This document shows positions 1-8,218 of a DNA stretch of 64,000 nucleotides, piece by piece. The stretch is from Promicromonospora sp042731755 (GTDB lineage Bacteria; Actinomycetota; Actinomycetes; Actinomycetales; Cellulomonadaceae). The position numbers and the translations under genes are program-made. Below the pieces are notes generated by a model, which did no database searches, was not told where the DNA came from, and was given only the letters and a program-made list of their open reading frames with translations. How positions within the stretch are numbered: the stretch's first letter is position 1; every line of letters starts with the position of its first letter. The stretch is taken from the NCBI RefSeq assembly GCF_042731755.1, contig NZ_JBHWLR010000016.1, forward strand, positions 62,001-126,000, given 5' to 3'.

Positions 1-414
1 TACAGCAAGGCAGGCATGCACGTCACCGCCGCAGTGCTCCAGGACACGCGGGCCGTGGTAGATCACACGATGTACTGGGCCGCCGCCTCGTCTCCTGACG
101 AGGCGACGTACCTCGTCGGTATCCTCAACGCTCCCTCTCTGACGGACCTCGTGCGCCCCTACATGTCCTACGGGAAGGACGAGCGGCACGTCGACAAGAG
201 TGTCTGGAAGTTGCCGATCCCCACCTACGACCCGGACAACCTCGACCACGTCCGACTGGTCCAGCTTGCCGAGAAGCTGACTGACGAGATCGCTGCCATG
301 GAGTTCGACACTACGAACTTCGTAACTCAGCGCCGGCGGGTCCGCGAGTACCTGGCCGCCTCACCGTCGGGCAAGGAGGTCGACGCGCTCGTCACCGAAC
401 TCGTGCAGGAGTAA
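1..414 (+). CDS. C-terminal part of an N6-adenine DNA methyltransferase (5' end outside window)
   Basis: The reading frame is open from base 1 (Y-S-K-A-G-M...) and ends at TAA 412-414, so this is the last ~137 residues of a larger protein. The pattern of a hydrophobic strand leading to ILNAPSLTDLV, then SYGKDERHVDKSVWKLPIP followed by the acidic DPDNLDHVRL, matches the C-terminal specificity region of class I N6-adenine methyltransferases (TaqI-like / type IIG), where the late 'LPIP' block is characteristic. None of the catalytic NPPY or SAM motifs are inside the window. A PD-(D/E)XK nuclease gene follows 240 bp downstream on the same strand, so together they may form a restriction-modification pair. 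The specificity-domain assignment is inferred from pattern only. Confidence 0.6.
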   Translation, partial: YSKAGMHVTAAVLQDTRAVVDHTMYWAAASSPDEATYLVGILNAPSLTDLVRPYMSYGKDERHVDKSVWKLPIPTYDPDNLDHVRLVQLAEKLTDEIAAMEFDTTNFVTQRRRVREYLAASPSGKEVDALVTELVQE

Positions 415-656
415 GCCCGTCCCCTGTGTTGGCACGACGCCTCACCTTCCAGCCTCCGCCTATGGAGGTGCAACGGCCTGTCGACTCGGGCAGCTTACCG
501 GCGGATCAAAGGTGAACGACTCTCCGACGACGGAGCGAGGTCGGCCGGGCAAACCGAATTACCGTCACGCCACGGCTTGCCTCCCAACACGCACCGGCGG
601 ACGCAACTAGGGTCTGCTGCGAACGTAGGTTCGACTTGCGCGGAGGTACTGGGAAG

Positions 657-1865
657 ATGGGCTCTGGTCAGCGGCTGGATGAGTATCTGAGCGCTCGTCT
701 CAAGCGAGCGCTCGACGAACTGGCTGGGCTTGACCCGGACGTAATCCTCAGCGAGAACCCTGACGTACTCGTCGCGACCCTCCAGGCAAGGCACCTGCCG
801 ACCAAGATCACGGTTCACTGGGAGGACCCGTCGAGGAGCCCCGTCACCGAGGTCACGACTCAGGTACACGACCAGTTCTTCCGTGACCGCATCTACACCG
901 TGCCCGCGAGCAAAGTCGTCGTATCGTTCCCGGTCTCAGGTACGTCAGAGATGCTGGGCTATCGGGCGTCGACATTCAGCCTCAGCGGGGAGTACGGCAA
1001 AGTCTCCGGGGGAAGGATCGTCATCGAGATTGTCGAGCGGACGCTCACTGCCGACGTCATCCGCAGTCGGATCGAACAGGTGAAGCGAGACATCGACAGT
1101 CGAGCAGACTGGGCCAACAGCGACCTGACACAGTTCAGGGCAACGGCAGAGCGATCCATCCGCGAGGCCCACACACGCCGGAAGAACCGAATTCTCAACG
1201 ACCGAGCCGTGGAGGACTCCCTCGGTATCCCGGTGCGCACAATATCGAAGCAGAGGCCTCCGGTCGTGGCTCGTCGGAAGCAGGTCACTCTTCAAGCGCG
1301 CAGGGCACAGGCGGGATTTGTACCCGAGCCTGTGTTGGACGACGCGATCTACCAGGACGTGCTCGATGTCGTCAGGTCCTGGGCAACTTCACTGGAGCGC
1401 TCCCCAGGCACAGCGGCGAAGCTCGACGAGGAGGAACTTCGTGACCTCCTGCTCGGCACTCTCAACGGCTACTGGCAAGGTAACGCCGGCGGTGAGCTCT
1501 TCAACGGGAGTGGCAAGACGGACATCTTGATCCGACACGGCGACCGCAACGCTTTCATCGCCGAACTCAAAATCTGGCACGGCCCGAAGGCTGCTGCAGA
1601 TGCGCTGGACCAACTTCTGAGCTACCTCGTCTGGCGAGACAGCAAGGCCGCGCTGGTGATGTTCATCAAGACTGTCGATCCCGCCTCCACTCTGGACAAG
1701 CTCCACGTCGCAGTGGAGGCGCATCCCCGGCATGTCCTAACGAAGAGCGCGCCGCACGCCGACCGGAGGCGCGACTACATAGTCACAGCCGACGACGAGG
1801 GGCGCCGGGTCTCCCTGGCAGTGATCCCTGTCGTGGTCCGTGCGGCTGCGCCCAAGAGGTCGTGA
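657..1865 (+). CDS. PD-(D/E)XK restriction-endonuclease-like protein
   Basis: 402 residues. Start chosen at ATG 657 because GGAGG at 642-646 lies 10 nt upstream; an in-frame TTG at 636 precedes that site and is rejected. The C-terminal third contains KTDILI, a short turn, then FIAELKIW: Asp289, Glu303 and Lys305 fit the metal-binding core of PD-(D/E)XK nucleases. The following helix (ADALDQLLSYLVWRDSKAAL) is typical of the fold. The N-terminal 230 residues are helical and charged, and I do not recognise them; they could be a DNA-recognition or sensor domain. It sits directly after a methyltransferase C-terminus, which suggests the nuclease half of a restriction or other phage-defence module inside an integrative element. 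Exact specificity is unknown. Confidence 0.65.
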   Translation: MGSGQRLDEYLSARLKRALDELAGLDPDVILSENPDVLVATLQARHLPTKITVHWEDPSRSPVTEVTTQVHDQFFRDRIYTVPASKVVVSFPVSGTSEMLGYRASTFSLSGEYGKVSGGRIVIEIVERTLTADVIRSRIEQVKRDIDSRADWANSDLTQFRATAERSIREAHTRRKNRILNDRAVEDSLGIPVRTISKQRPPVVARRKQVTLQARRAQAGFVPEPVLDDAIYQDVLDVVRSWATSLERSPGTAAKLDEEELRDLLLGTLNGYWQGNAGGELFNGSGKTDILIRHGDRNAFIAELKIWHGPKAAADALDQLLSYLVWRDSKAALVMFIKTVDPASTLDKLHVAVEAHPRHVLTKSAPHADRRRDYIVTADDEGRRVSLAVIPVVVRAAAPKRS

Positions 1866-2252
1866 GCGGCTAGATTCTCGCGGCTCACTGCCAAAGACGA
1901 ACAGCGACCACTACCCATTGTGGCTGGAGTTCGCGCGCCACTCGGGCTATCGACCATCACCTTCGCTACATCCTTGCCGATCAGCCCTGCGCCGTGGCCC
2001 ATCGCGCGACGGCCATACGCACACGACCGCGGTCCGCCGCGTGGGGCAGATGTTGCCGGACTGGCTGACCGAAAACTTGCTCCAGGCTCCGGGTGATCTT
2101 GGAGCCGAGGTATCGGGTAGTGCGGCTGGGCGACCTATCATTCCAAAGGCTGTTTGCTTTGTGGCTCCTGGACTGGCTGAGGCGTCGGTGCATCGGCAGC
2201 TCAGAAGGCTGAGTGCCGATCAGGTCACTCGATCGATGACTGGAGACGTGAC
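1866..2252 (+). other. Intergenic stretch without supported gene
   Basis: A 138-codon open frame runs through here (1840-2256), but it overlaps the end of the nuclease gene, is arginine-rich in its first half, shows no clear third-position GC bias and has no recognisable domain. I treat the stretch as non-coding. It provides GGAG at 2242-2245 for the next gene. Confidence 0.4.
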
Positions 2253-2762
2253 GTGACCTTGCAGACCGAGGACGAGATCAAGCAAGCACTCGGGATCGAG
2301 ACCTGGCGAAACCTCTCACGGGACAAGGTACTCAGATTCGCAGCCATGATGCCGCAGATGGACAAGGAGGTCGCCCTCGGAATCGTCGCGCAACTCCCGG
2401 TGTTCACGCGGTTCTCCGTGGAAGCCCTCGATGTCCTCCGAAAGGTCCATGCTTCGACACAAGTCTCCAACAAGCAGAGTCAGGACCGAGTTCATGACGC
2501 TTACGCCGACATCCGCGACACACTCAAGAACGAACTCAACAAGGACGACTTGAGCTCGGAAGACCGGCGATCTCTCACGGAACTGCTGATGGAGACCGGC
2601 AACAGGGAGTTCGCCAAAGACTCTGAGAACAAGCGCTTCCTCGATGGGCTCATGAGCAAGGCCACGGTCGCCACCGGTGCCGCGGTCCTCGCAAGTGTCG
2701 TGTTCGTCGGGGGCAAGGTGATGCTTCAGCGTGGTGAGGAATCCAATCCGAACGAGGTTTGA
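2253..2762 (+). CDS. Hypothetical protein with C-terminal membrane anchor
   Basis: 169 residues from GTG 2253, with GGAG 8 nt upstream. Residues 1-135 are hydrophilic and predicted helical, with many Lys/Glu/Asp. Residues 137-158 (ATVATGAAVLASVVFVGG...) form one membrane segment followed by a short charged tail, so the protein would be tail-anchored with its main domain in the cytoplasm. I do not recognise the family. Its position between two nuclease-like genes makes it a plausible accessory factor of the defence cargo, for example a membrane tether or effector, but nothing in the sequence proves that. Confidence 0.6.
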   Translation: MTLQTEDEIKQALGIETWRNLSRDKVLRFAAMMPQMDKEVALGIVAQLPVFTRFSVEALDVLRKVHASTQVSNKQSQDRVHDAYADIRDTLKNELNKDDLSSEDRRSLTELLMETGNREFAKDSENKRFLDGLMSKATVATGAAVLASVVFVGGKVMLQRGEESNPNEV

Positions 2763-2956
2763 TCGGTTCTCCGCAACTTCCTCGATACGCCTCAACACCC
2801 TAGTCGTCGCCCCCGAAAGCGCAGGGCCCGTCCTGCCTGCTCGAACCCTGCGCCCCCTACCCCCGTGCGGTCACCGTCGCTTCCGTGCGGTGCTGGAGCG
2901 GGTGAACTGCTGTCAGATCAGGACCGGTAGGTGCTGGTACGTGGGACGATCGCGAC

Positions 2957-3862
2957 GTGGCCGAAGTGTTTCTGCACAATGTCGCGTTCTCGCGGGCGGA
3001 AGACGCGCGCGAATACGTCAGCCGGCTCCCAGAGCTGGCACTCAATGAGTGGTACTGGAACCTCTGGAAGATCAGGCAGCAGCCGCACACGACGTTCTAC
3101 GACGGCGCTTTGGTCGGACTGGTGGTTTCGTGGCCTGGGCACGGCAGCGTGGCGTTCCTCGCCAGAGCACGCCGCGTCCTGGCGGAGGGGTTCAGCGGCT
3201 GGCGCGCGGCGACCAAGGCGATCGCAGACCACACCGGTCTACCTCTGCGTGAAGTTCGTTCGGAGACGTACCTGGCGAGCAAGCGGGACGGCGACGGCGG
3301 GCAGGTGCTGGCCTGGCAGGCGGACATACTGCGCCCGCTGCACCTCGACCTGCCAGCTGAGGTGTCGCTCGGGCGTAATGGCTGGGCGGTGATCGATGAT
3401 GCCGACCTTGTCGGTTGGGCACTCGACGGGGAAGAGGTGTCGCAGCGTACGTCGCGTAATAGCGCCGGCTTCATCCTTGATGCAGAAGCAAAGCGCGCGA
3501 TCGAGCTGCGAGCCGTCGACGTCGTCATCGCGTGGTGCGGCCAGAACGGGTGGCACGAGGTCCGCCACGTTGGTGACGAGGACAACCCGTTCGACATCGA
3601 GGGAACTGTCGGTGGCACCCTGCGTCGTGTTGAGGTCAAGGGGACGACCGGGGGCGCAGGCACGGTGACCGTCACGCGCCGAGAGGTCGAGGCTGCGACC
3701 GGCGACATGAATCACCTGATGGCGATCGTCCACGGGATCTCGCTCCACGTCGACGGGGGAGACGGCACGATCAAGGCCAAGGGTGGCGTGCTCACCGTCC
3801 ACGATCCTTGGCTGCCTGTACTAGAGGAACTTACGCCGATCAACTATCGCTGGCAACGATGA
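2957..3862 (+). CDS. DUF3883 domain protein (nuclease-like)
   Basis: 301 residues from GTG 2957. The C-terminal ~125 residues match DUF3883: helix AKRAIELRAVDVVIAWCG, then PFDIEG, a short turn and RRVEVKGT, giving Asp213, Glu226 and Lys228 in the D...ExK arrangement of a PD-(D/E)XK-like fold. The N-terminal ~170 residues are not recognised. DUF3883 is common in restriction systems and defence islands, often fused to helicases or sensors; here it stands alone. Its stop codon (TGA 3860-3862) overlaps the ATG of the glycosylase-fold gene in an ATGA junction, so the two are translationally coupled and probably act together. Nuclease activity is inferred from the motif. Confidence 0.7.
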   Translation: MAEVFLHNVAFSRAEDAREYVSRLPELALNEWYWNLWKIRQQPHTTFYDGALVGLVVSWPGHGSVAFLARARRVLAEGFSGWRAATKAIADHTGLPLREVRSETYLASKRDGDGGQVLAWQADILRPLHLDLPAEVSLGRNGWAVIDDADLVGWALDGEEVSQRTSRNSAGFILDAEAKRAIELRAVDVVIAWCGQNGWHEVRHVGDEDNPFDIEGTVGGTLRRVEVKGTTGGAGTVTVTRREVEAATGDMNHLMAIVHGISLHVDGGDGTIKAKGGVLTVHDPWLPVLEELTPINYRWQR

Positions 3863-4647
3863 GGCCGACCCCGCCGCCCGGGTTTGAGCTGCCTGAATAC
3901 GTAGTGCCTCGGCTGGGCGTCCGGGTCGGCAACGTCGTAGACCACGGCTTCGGCGAGGGCCAGCTGAACATTGCCTGGTGGAACGACGAGCTGGCGGACC
4001 TCGTGAAGGAAGGCTTGCCCGAAGTCCGAGTCGGCGTCGACCCGAACGAGAACGGATCGGTCAAACTGACGCGTGGCGAACTCTTCACGCTCGCCAAGAC
4101 CCTCGACTCCGACGCAGACGACGCCTCCATTTTCTTCTTCCTTTGCCATGTCCTGCTCTGGGGCAGCGGAAAGCGTCCACGGAACAACCGGAGGCGACTT
4201 CGAGCCTTCACCGGCAGCAGCGTTACCGGGCGCATTGAACTGGTGCGGGAGGCGGCGCTAGCTGCGCGGGAGGGCGAGAGACGCGAGGCGTACTCCCTGC
4301 TCATTCGGCCAGGGCGCGCTGCGATCCCGTACCTTGGTCCTGCTTTCTACACCAAGTTCCTGTACTTCGTCAGCGCCGATGTAGCTGCCAACCCTTGCTA
4401 CATCCTCGACGCTCGAGTTGCTGAGTCCCTGTATGACCGCGGGCGTGGTTGGTCAGATATCTCCCGAAAACCGGCGCGCCGTGGCGAGGGCTGGAGCTTT
4501 AGCTTCAACTGGTACACCGACACCTACATCGGGTACTGCGAACTCCTGGACCGTTGGGCCCTGGCCGCGTCCGAGCAAATCGGAGTCTCCGTGGCGGCCG
4601 ACGAAATCGAGCGAGCACTGTTCGACGGACCCCCACCAACGACGTAG
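3859..4647 (+). CDS. 8-oxoguanine DNA glycosylase (OGG)-fold protein, possibly Brig1-like
   Basis: 262 residues; ATG 3859 is fixed by the 4-bp overlap with the preceding stop. The segment IPYLGPAFYTKFLYF (156-170) is a helix-hairpin-helix whose Lys166 lies where OGG enzymes carry the catalytic lysine. ILDARVA follows, with Asp184 18 residues later, close to the K/D spacing of OGG1 (K249, D268). The protein lacks the rest of a housekeeping OGG1 and matches the stand-alone 'OGG-fold' proteins of bacteria, the group that as I recall includes Brig1, which excises glucosylated hydroxymethylcytosine from phage DNA. Placement beside DUF3883 and restriction-type genes in an integrative element supports a defence role. 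Substrate and activity are inference. Confidence 0.6.
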   Translation: MRPTPPPGFELPEYVVPRLGVRVGNVVDHGFGEGQLNIAWWNDELADLVKEGLPEVRVGVDPNENGSVKLTRGELFTLAKTLDSDADDASIFFFLCHVLLWGSGKRPRNNRRRLRAFTGSSVTGRIELVREAALAAREGERREAYSLLIRPGRAAIPYLGPAFYTKFLYFVSADVAANPCYILDARVAESLYDRGRGWSDISRKPARRGEGWSFSFNWYTDTYIGYCELLDRWALAASEQIGVSVAADEIERALFDGPPPTT

Positions 4648-5460
4648 TGGCCCCCGACCTGAACGGCATCCGGGGACTGTGCCGCCGCCGTGACAGCCGG
4701 TCAGCGCGCACTTGCCATGCGCGGACTATCGATTCAGACCGCTTGTGGCCTCCCAGGAAGCTGTTCGTCGGGGTAGGGACCGGAGCGAGAGGCCGACCAT
4801 GGCGCTCAAGGAAGCCATGCTCAGAGTGCCTGGCGGGGGACAGGTGTAGCGAGGCCTATTCACGATGAACTGCTGGCCGCCAGGCCTGAGGAGCAGGTCT
4901 CTCTCGTGGTCAACCCGCTGGTTGGCAACGGGAAGGCCCAAGCGTTGCGCGAACGCTGGGGCCGTCAGCAGGTCAGCGCTCAGCAGCCGGCACCCGATGG
5001 GCCCGTACTTACCGCAATGCCCCGCATTACCCGCCAGCCCGAGTCTGCTACGTAGACGGATCTGATCAGCGCTCCAGTTGGTGCGCGCACCTGACCTGCG
5101 CTGATATGTGCGCACACCCTGGTGCGCGCGCAACTTGGTGTGCGCAGAGCGCGCGCTCGTTCGTCATCCTCGACGCATGGACGTGTACGTGTACGCAGAT
5201 CGCCTTGCAGGGGCCGGCGAGTCGAGACCGTTGCGCCAACCGCAGGGCCATGCCCATGCGCGAGCGCGCGCCGATTTCCACGTTCAGCCTCTTAGCAATG
5301 CCCCGCGAGTTGGGGGACGTGTGTTCGTTCTGTTCGCTCCGATGTCCCGCACCCGGGACTTGCCTGCAAAAGCTACATGGGGGACGTCAACTGGTACCTC
5401 GACCGGTACAGGTGAGGTGCACAATCGCGAGCACGGGGCAGACGGGCGCGGGTGTATGCG
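4648..5460 (+). other. Long non-coding or degenerate stretch before the repeat array
   Basis: No intact gene is visible. One frame at about 4858-5055 reads DELLAARPEEQVSLVV...GNGKAQALRERW and ends in TAG 5053-5055. It looks like the tail of a once-coding sequence, with a neighbouring frame (ATG 4799 to TAG 4849) possibly holding its upstream part, so a decayed element gene is likely. I could not assign a family. The GTGCGC palindrome cluster (5079-5146) lies in the second half. Confidence 0.35.
5079..5146. repeat. Cluster of four GTGCGC(A/G)CA palindromic sites
   Basis: Four near-identical sites occur in 68 bp: GTGCGCGCAC at 5081-5090, TGTGCGCACA at 5107-5116, GTGCGCGCGCA at 5122-5132 and GTGTGCGCA at 5138-5146. 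Centres are about 26, 15 and 15 bp apart. The first two are perfect palindromes. This is the pattern of repeated operator or iteron sites for a dimeric DNA-binding protein. The binding factor is not identifiable. Confidence 0.5.
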
Positions 5461-5462
5461 GG

Positions 5463-5512
5463 CTAACTCGGACATGCGCGGTGGTGGCAAATTGCCACCA
5501 CCGCGCGACCTG
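5463..5512. repeat. Palindromic repeat unit, copy 1
   Basis: A left flank CTAACTCGGACA leads to a perfect 15-bp inverted repeat with a 1-nt spacer (5476-5506; arm GCGCGGTGGTGGCAA) and a right flank GACCTG. The flanks are shared with three more units downstream while the stem sequence differs, which suggests that structure is conserved more than sequence. Confidence 0.65.
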
Positions 5513-5563
5513 CGGGTTCGCTCCGGCACACCACAGGTCAGAGGTGCAGCTGTCGCGGTAGGG

Positions 5564-5614
5564 CTAATCCGGATAGCCGCGGTGGTGCCAATCTGGCACC
5601 ACCGCGTGGCCTGG
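5564..5614. repeat. Palindromic repeat unit, copy 2
   Basis: A left flank CTAATCCGGATA leads to 13-bp arms CGCGGTGGTGCCA / TGGCACCACCGCG with a 3-nt loop (5578-5606), then TGGCCTGG. The stem is close to that of copy 1. Confidence 0.65.
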
Positions 5615-5661
5615 CGTTCTGCCGAACTGCGACGCGTCACTGTCTGTGCCAGCGTGCAGAA

Positions 5662-5712
5662 CAAACCGGACAACAATGGTTCTGCCAAATTGGCAGGACC
5701 ATACGACCTGGG
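5662..5712. repeat. Palindromic repeat unit, copy 3
   Basis: A left flank CAAACCGGACAA leads to 13-bp arms ATGGTTCTGCCAA / TTGGCAGGACCAT (5676-5702; one G-T wobble if transcribed), then ACGACCTGGG. The stem belongs to a second type shared with copy 4. Confidence 0.65.
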
Positions 5713-5856
5713 TAGATGCGTCAGGCGGCAGCGCCGAAACTACTTGGTCCAAGTATCGATGTCGGCTTCGGGCGAACGACGCCGCACCAGAACGACCGCT
5801 GGCCGGTCGGAGACCCAAGAACCATCTATGCCACGCCCTCGACCGACCCCGAGAAG

Positions 5857-5907
5857 CAAACCGGACAAGTACGGTCCCGCCGATTTGGCGGGACCGTACG
5901 ACCTGGG
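5857..5907. repeat. Palindromic repeat unit, copy 4
   Basis: A left flank CAAACCGGACAA, identical to copy 3, leads to perfect 13-bp arms GTACGGTCCCGCC / GGCGGGACCGTAC with a 5-nt loop (5869-5899), then GACCTGGG. It ends 27 bp from the stop codon of the excisionase-like gene. Confidence 0.65.
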
Positions 5908-5934
5908 CGAACGTCCTGGCGCCCAGCGCTGGAT

Positions 5935-6309
5935 CTACCTCGTGCAGGCCTCGACATAGGCCTCCACCGCTGACCGCCGCACCACGACCCGTCGGCCGAT
6001 CCGAGTTCCGGTTAGCAGCCCACGCCGCACCAGCTCGCCGGCAGTCCACGACGAGACACCGAGATAGGCACCGATGTCGTCGTACGCAAGGTACGGGTCC
6101 TCCGGGTCGCCGGCCTGTTCCGCCCGGTAGCGGTCCAGCACTGACTGACGCACCCGCAACCGACCACCGATCCGCGCGCATGGCCCGACGCGTCCTCGGC
6201 GTACCAGCTCACCGAACCACCAGCGAGATACTCCCAGCATGTCGGCGGCCTCGGCCGACGTGAGCAGGGGATCGTCAACAGCAAACGGCAGCACACCCTC
6301 GGTATCCAT
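5935..6309 (-). CDS. Excisionase-like protein with two tandem helix-turn-helix domains
   Basis: 124 residues from ATG 6309, which has AGGAG (complement of 6316-6320) at good spacing; upstream in-frame GTG 6354 is less likely. Two MerR/Xis-type winged helix-turn-helix units are visible: SAEAADMLGVSRWWFGELVRRGRV, then YDDIGAYLGVSSWTAGELVRRGLL, each followed by a basic strand (RIGGRLRVRQSVL; RIGRRVVVRRSAV) ending in the 'V..Y' helix. Such proteins bend DNA at att sites and set the direction of integrase. It lies 98 bp downstream of the integrase on the same strand, so the gene order is int-xis. Two domains in one chain are less common than the single-domain form. Confidence 0.75.
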   Translation of the reverse strand: MDTEGVLPFAVDDPLLTSAEAADMLGVSRWWFGELVRRGRVGPCARIGGRLRVRQSVLDRYRAEQAGDPEDPYLAYDDIGAYLGVSSWTAGELVRRGLLTGTRIGRRVVVRRSAVEAYVEACTR

Positions 6310-6406
6310 CCCTGACTCCTGTCCGGCAACGGTCATCGACAGGTAGGTGTGCACGAACCTCCAAGCGCCCGCCGCTGCTCCGCCCCACAGGCAGCGGCGG
6401 GCACCC

Positions 6407-7915
6407 TCACCCGCTCAGCCCAGGGAACTCCACGACATTCGACGCCCGCCTCGCCGCCTGGATCTCGGCCATCCGTGCCGCAAGTCGTTCGTCGCCATCG
6501 TCGGTGGCGTGCTGGTAGACCATGGCGGCGGCGACCGTCGAGTGCCCGATGCGCCGCTGCAGCTCGGCCAGCGTCGCCCCGGCTTCGGCGGCACGGGTGG
6601 CCGCGAGGTGTCGCAGGTCGTGCCAGCGGAGCTCAAGAGGCGCCCCAGCGCGCCTCTTGGCGCGAGAGAACATCGACGAGCGGTTCCCCCCGCGCACCGG
6701 CCGTCCGCCGGCCGTCGCGAACACCAGGGCCCTGGGGCCGGGCCCGGTGTAGCGGTCCAGGTGGGCCAGGAGCGCCCTTGCGGCCTCGGGCGGCAGATGC
6801 ACTTTGCGGCGTCCGGCGTCGGACTTGGGCGGGCCGAACGCAACGGGCTTGCCCGGCACGTCCACGAGCGTCTGGCGCACGTTGAGCCGCACGCCGCCCT
6901 GTGGTGTCCGCTCGACGTGCTGGCGTTCGAGCGCGAACAGCTCGCCCGCACGGAGCCCGGAGTGCGCCGCGACTACCACGGCCGCACGGTAGCGCTTGGC
7001 CGGTCCGTCGAAGGCCGCTGCGATCGCGTCGACCACGGTGTCGCCGGGGATCACACGTTCCGCCGGCCGGGTCTGGCCGGCGCCGCGGATGCTGCACGGG
7101 TTCGCCTCGATGAGCCGATCGCGGACGGCGTCGCCGCAGATGGTGCGCAGCAGCGCGTAGGCGCGGGCTGCCTGGGTGCGGCCGGTCACCGCCCCGGCAT
7201 GTCGGGACTCGACCGACGCGGCACGGGGCTCACCGGCGGATTGCCACGCCTGCCATACCGCCGCTGGCATCCGCCCAGAATCGCCCAACGGCCAGCCGGT
7301 CGAACGTGCCCAGGCCCGCACATGTGCGGCGTCAGTCGGCCCGCCGCCGCGCGCCAACCACTGCGCGGCGGAGTCCGCCGTCGCCATCAGCAGCGTGGCG
7401 TACCACTCGCTCACCATGGTGTGCGAGAGCGAACGCAGGGGGAGTGCACCGAGGTCGAGCTGCCGCGCACCGCCTGGGCTCGGCAGCGGCGCCAGGATCC
7501 AGCGCCGCAGCAGCCGCTCGTACCCGTCGAGGGTGGAGGGCTTGAGGTCACGCGTGGCGAGCCACCGCTGCGCGTACTCGCGCAGCGGCACGTCGCCCGT
7601 CTCGGGCTCGCGGTAGGTGCCTTGGTAGACGTCGCTGAGCACGCGGGCCAGGGCTGCGTTGGCCGCCTTCTCGGACTCGAATGTGCCGATCGGGCGGCGC
7701 ACACCGTCGGGCCCGGTGTACCTGGCCTCCCAGCGGCTGGGCGTGCGCTGCCGGACGTTGCCGTAGGAGCGGCGGCTGTTGCGACGGTTGCGTGGGGACA
7801 TGCTTCGAGGTGCGCGCGAGGCTCCGCGGGCACGCTTCTGCGGATCGGGTGAAGCGGACATCTTGGCTCCAGGTCCTGACCCCATCGCGAGCGACTTAGG
7901 GTCAATAAGGGCCAC
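6407..7915 (-). CDS. int: Tyrosine recombinase (integrase)
   Basis: 502 residues if GTG 7915 is used; ATG 7885 (MGSGPG) is an alternative and no strong ribosome site decides. An N-terminal Arg-rich stretch and an AP2-like arm-binding domain (SRWEARYTGPDGVRRPIGTF) precede a core-binding SAM-like domain (LREYAQRWLATRDLKPSTL) that carries a long insertion at about 185-260. The catalytic domain has all expected residues: Arg322 (SGLRAGEL), Lys364, His432 and Arg435 (HDLRH), His458 (IGHST) and Tyr467 (MVYQH). Its start codon is 78 bp from the 3' end of tRNA-Gly, the usual arrangement for an element integrated in that tRNA. It would catalyse integration and, with the excisionase, excision. Confidence 0.92.
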   Translation of the reverse strand: MALIDPKSLAMGSGPGAKMSASPDPQKRARGASRAPRSMSPRNRRNSRRSYGNVRQRTPSRWEARYTGPDGVRRPIGTFESEKAANAALARVLSDVYQGTYREPETGDVPLREYAQRWLATRDLKPSTLDGYERLLRRWILAPLPSPGGARQLDLGALPLRSLSHTMVSEWYATLLMATADSAAQWLARGGGPTDAAHVRAWARSTGWPLGDSGRMPAAVWQAWQSAGEPRAASVESRHAGAVTGRTQAARAYALLRTICGDAVRDRLIEANPCSIRGAGQTRPAERVIPGDTVVDAIAAAFDGPAKRYRAAVVVAAHSGLRAGELFALERQHVERTPQGGVRLNVRQTLVDVPGKPVAFGPPKSDAGRRKVHLPPEAARALLAHLDRYTGPGPRALVFATAGGRPVRGGNRSSMFSRAKRRAGAPLELRWHDLRHLAATRAAEAGATLAELQRRIGHSTVAAAMVYQHATDDGDERLAARMAEIQAARRASNVVEFPGLSG

Positions 7916-7946
7916 TCGGCGCCGCTTCCAGCCCTCCAGGATGCAC

Positions 7947-7983
7947 GAAGCCCAGGTCAGAAACTGTCTCTGACCTGGGCTTC
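7947..7983 (-). terminator. Stem-loop between tRNA-Gly and integrase
   Basis: Perfect 15-bp inverted repeat, GAAGCCCAGGTCAGA at 7947-7961 and its complement at 7969-7983, with a 7-nt loop. It lies 10 bp past the 3' end of the tRNA on the minus strand, so it probably terminates the tRNA transcript and insulates the integrase. No T-run follows. Confidence 0.7.
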
Positions 7984-7992
7984 CGCACTCTG

Positions 7993-8063
7993 AGCGGGCG
8001 ACGGGAATCGAACCCGCGTAATTAGTTTGGAAGACTAAGGCTCTACCATTGAGCTACGCCCGC
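7993..8063 (-). tRNA. tRNA-Gly (anticodon TCC)
   Basis: On the minus strand the acceptor stem GCGGGCG pairs with CGCCCGC. A D-arm (AGCTCAATGGTAGAGC), the anticodon loop CTTCCAA giving TCC, and the T-arm GGGTTCGATTCCC are all present. CCA is not encoded. The gene marks the insertion site of the integrase-carrying element on its 3' side. Confidence 0.95.
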
Positions 8064-8218
8064 AAGCCCGCGCTCGAAGCACGGTGCGGGCGTTACCTTA
8101 GCAAACCTCGCGCCCTGCCAGCGGCTCCGTCCGCGTGGCGTGCCGCCGTCGGACAGCGGGCCACGGCCAGGAAGCCCGGCCACCTGCGGAAGGCCGAGCC
8201 CCACGCAAGCCAAACGGC

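Noticed and set aside
6347..7852. 501-codon plus-strand frame opposite the integrase
   Set aside because: Arg/Pro/Ala-rich antisense shadow; the minus strand carries a complete integrase with all catalytic residues.
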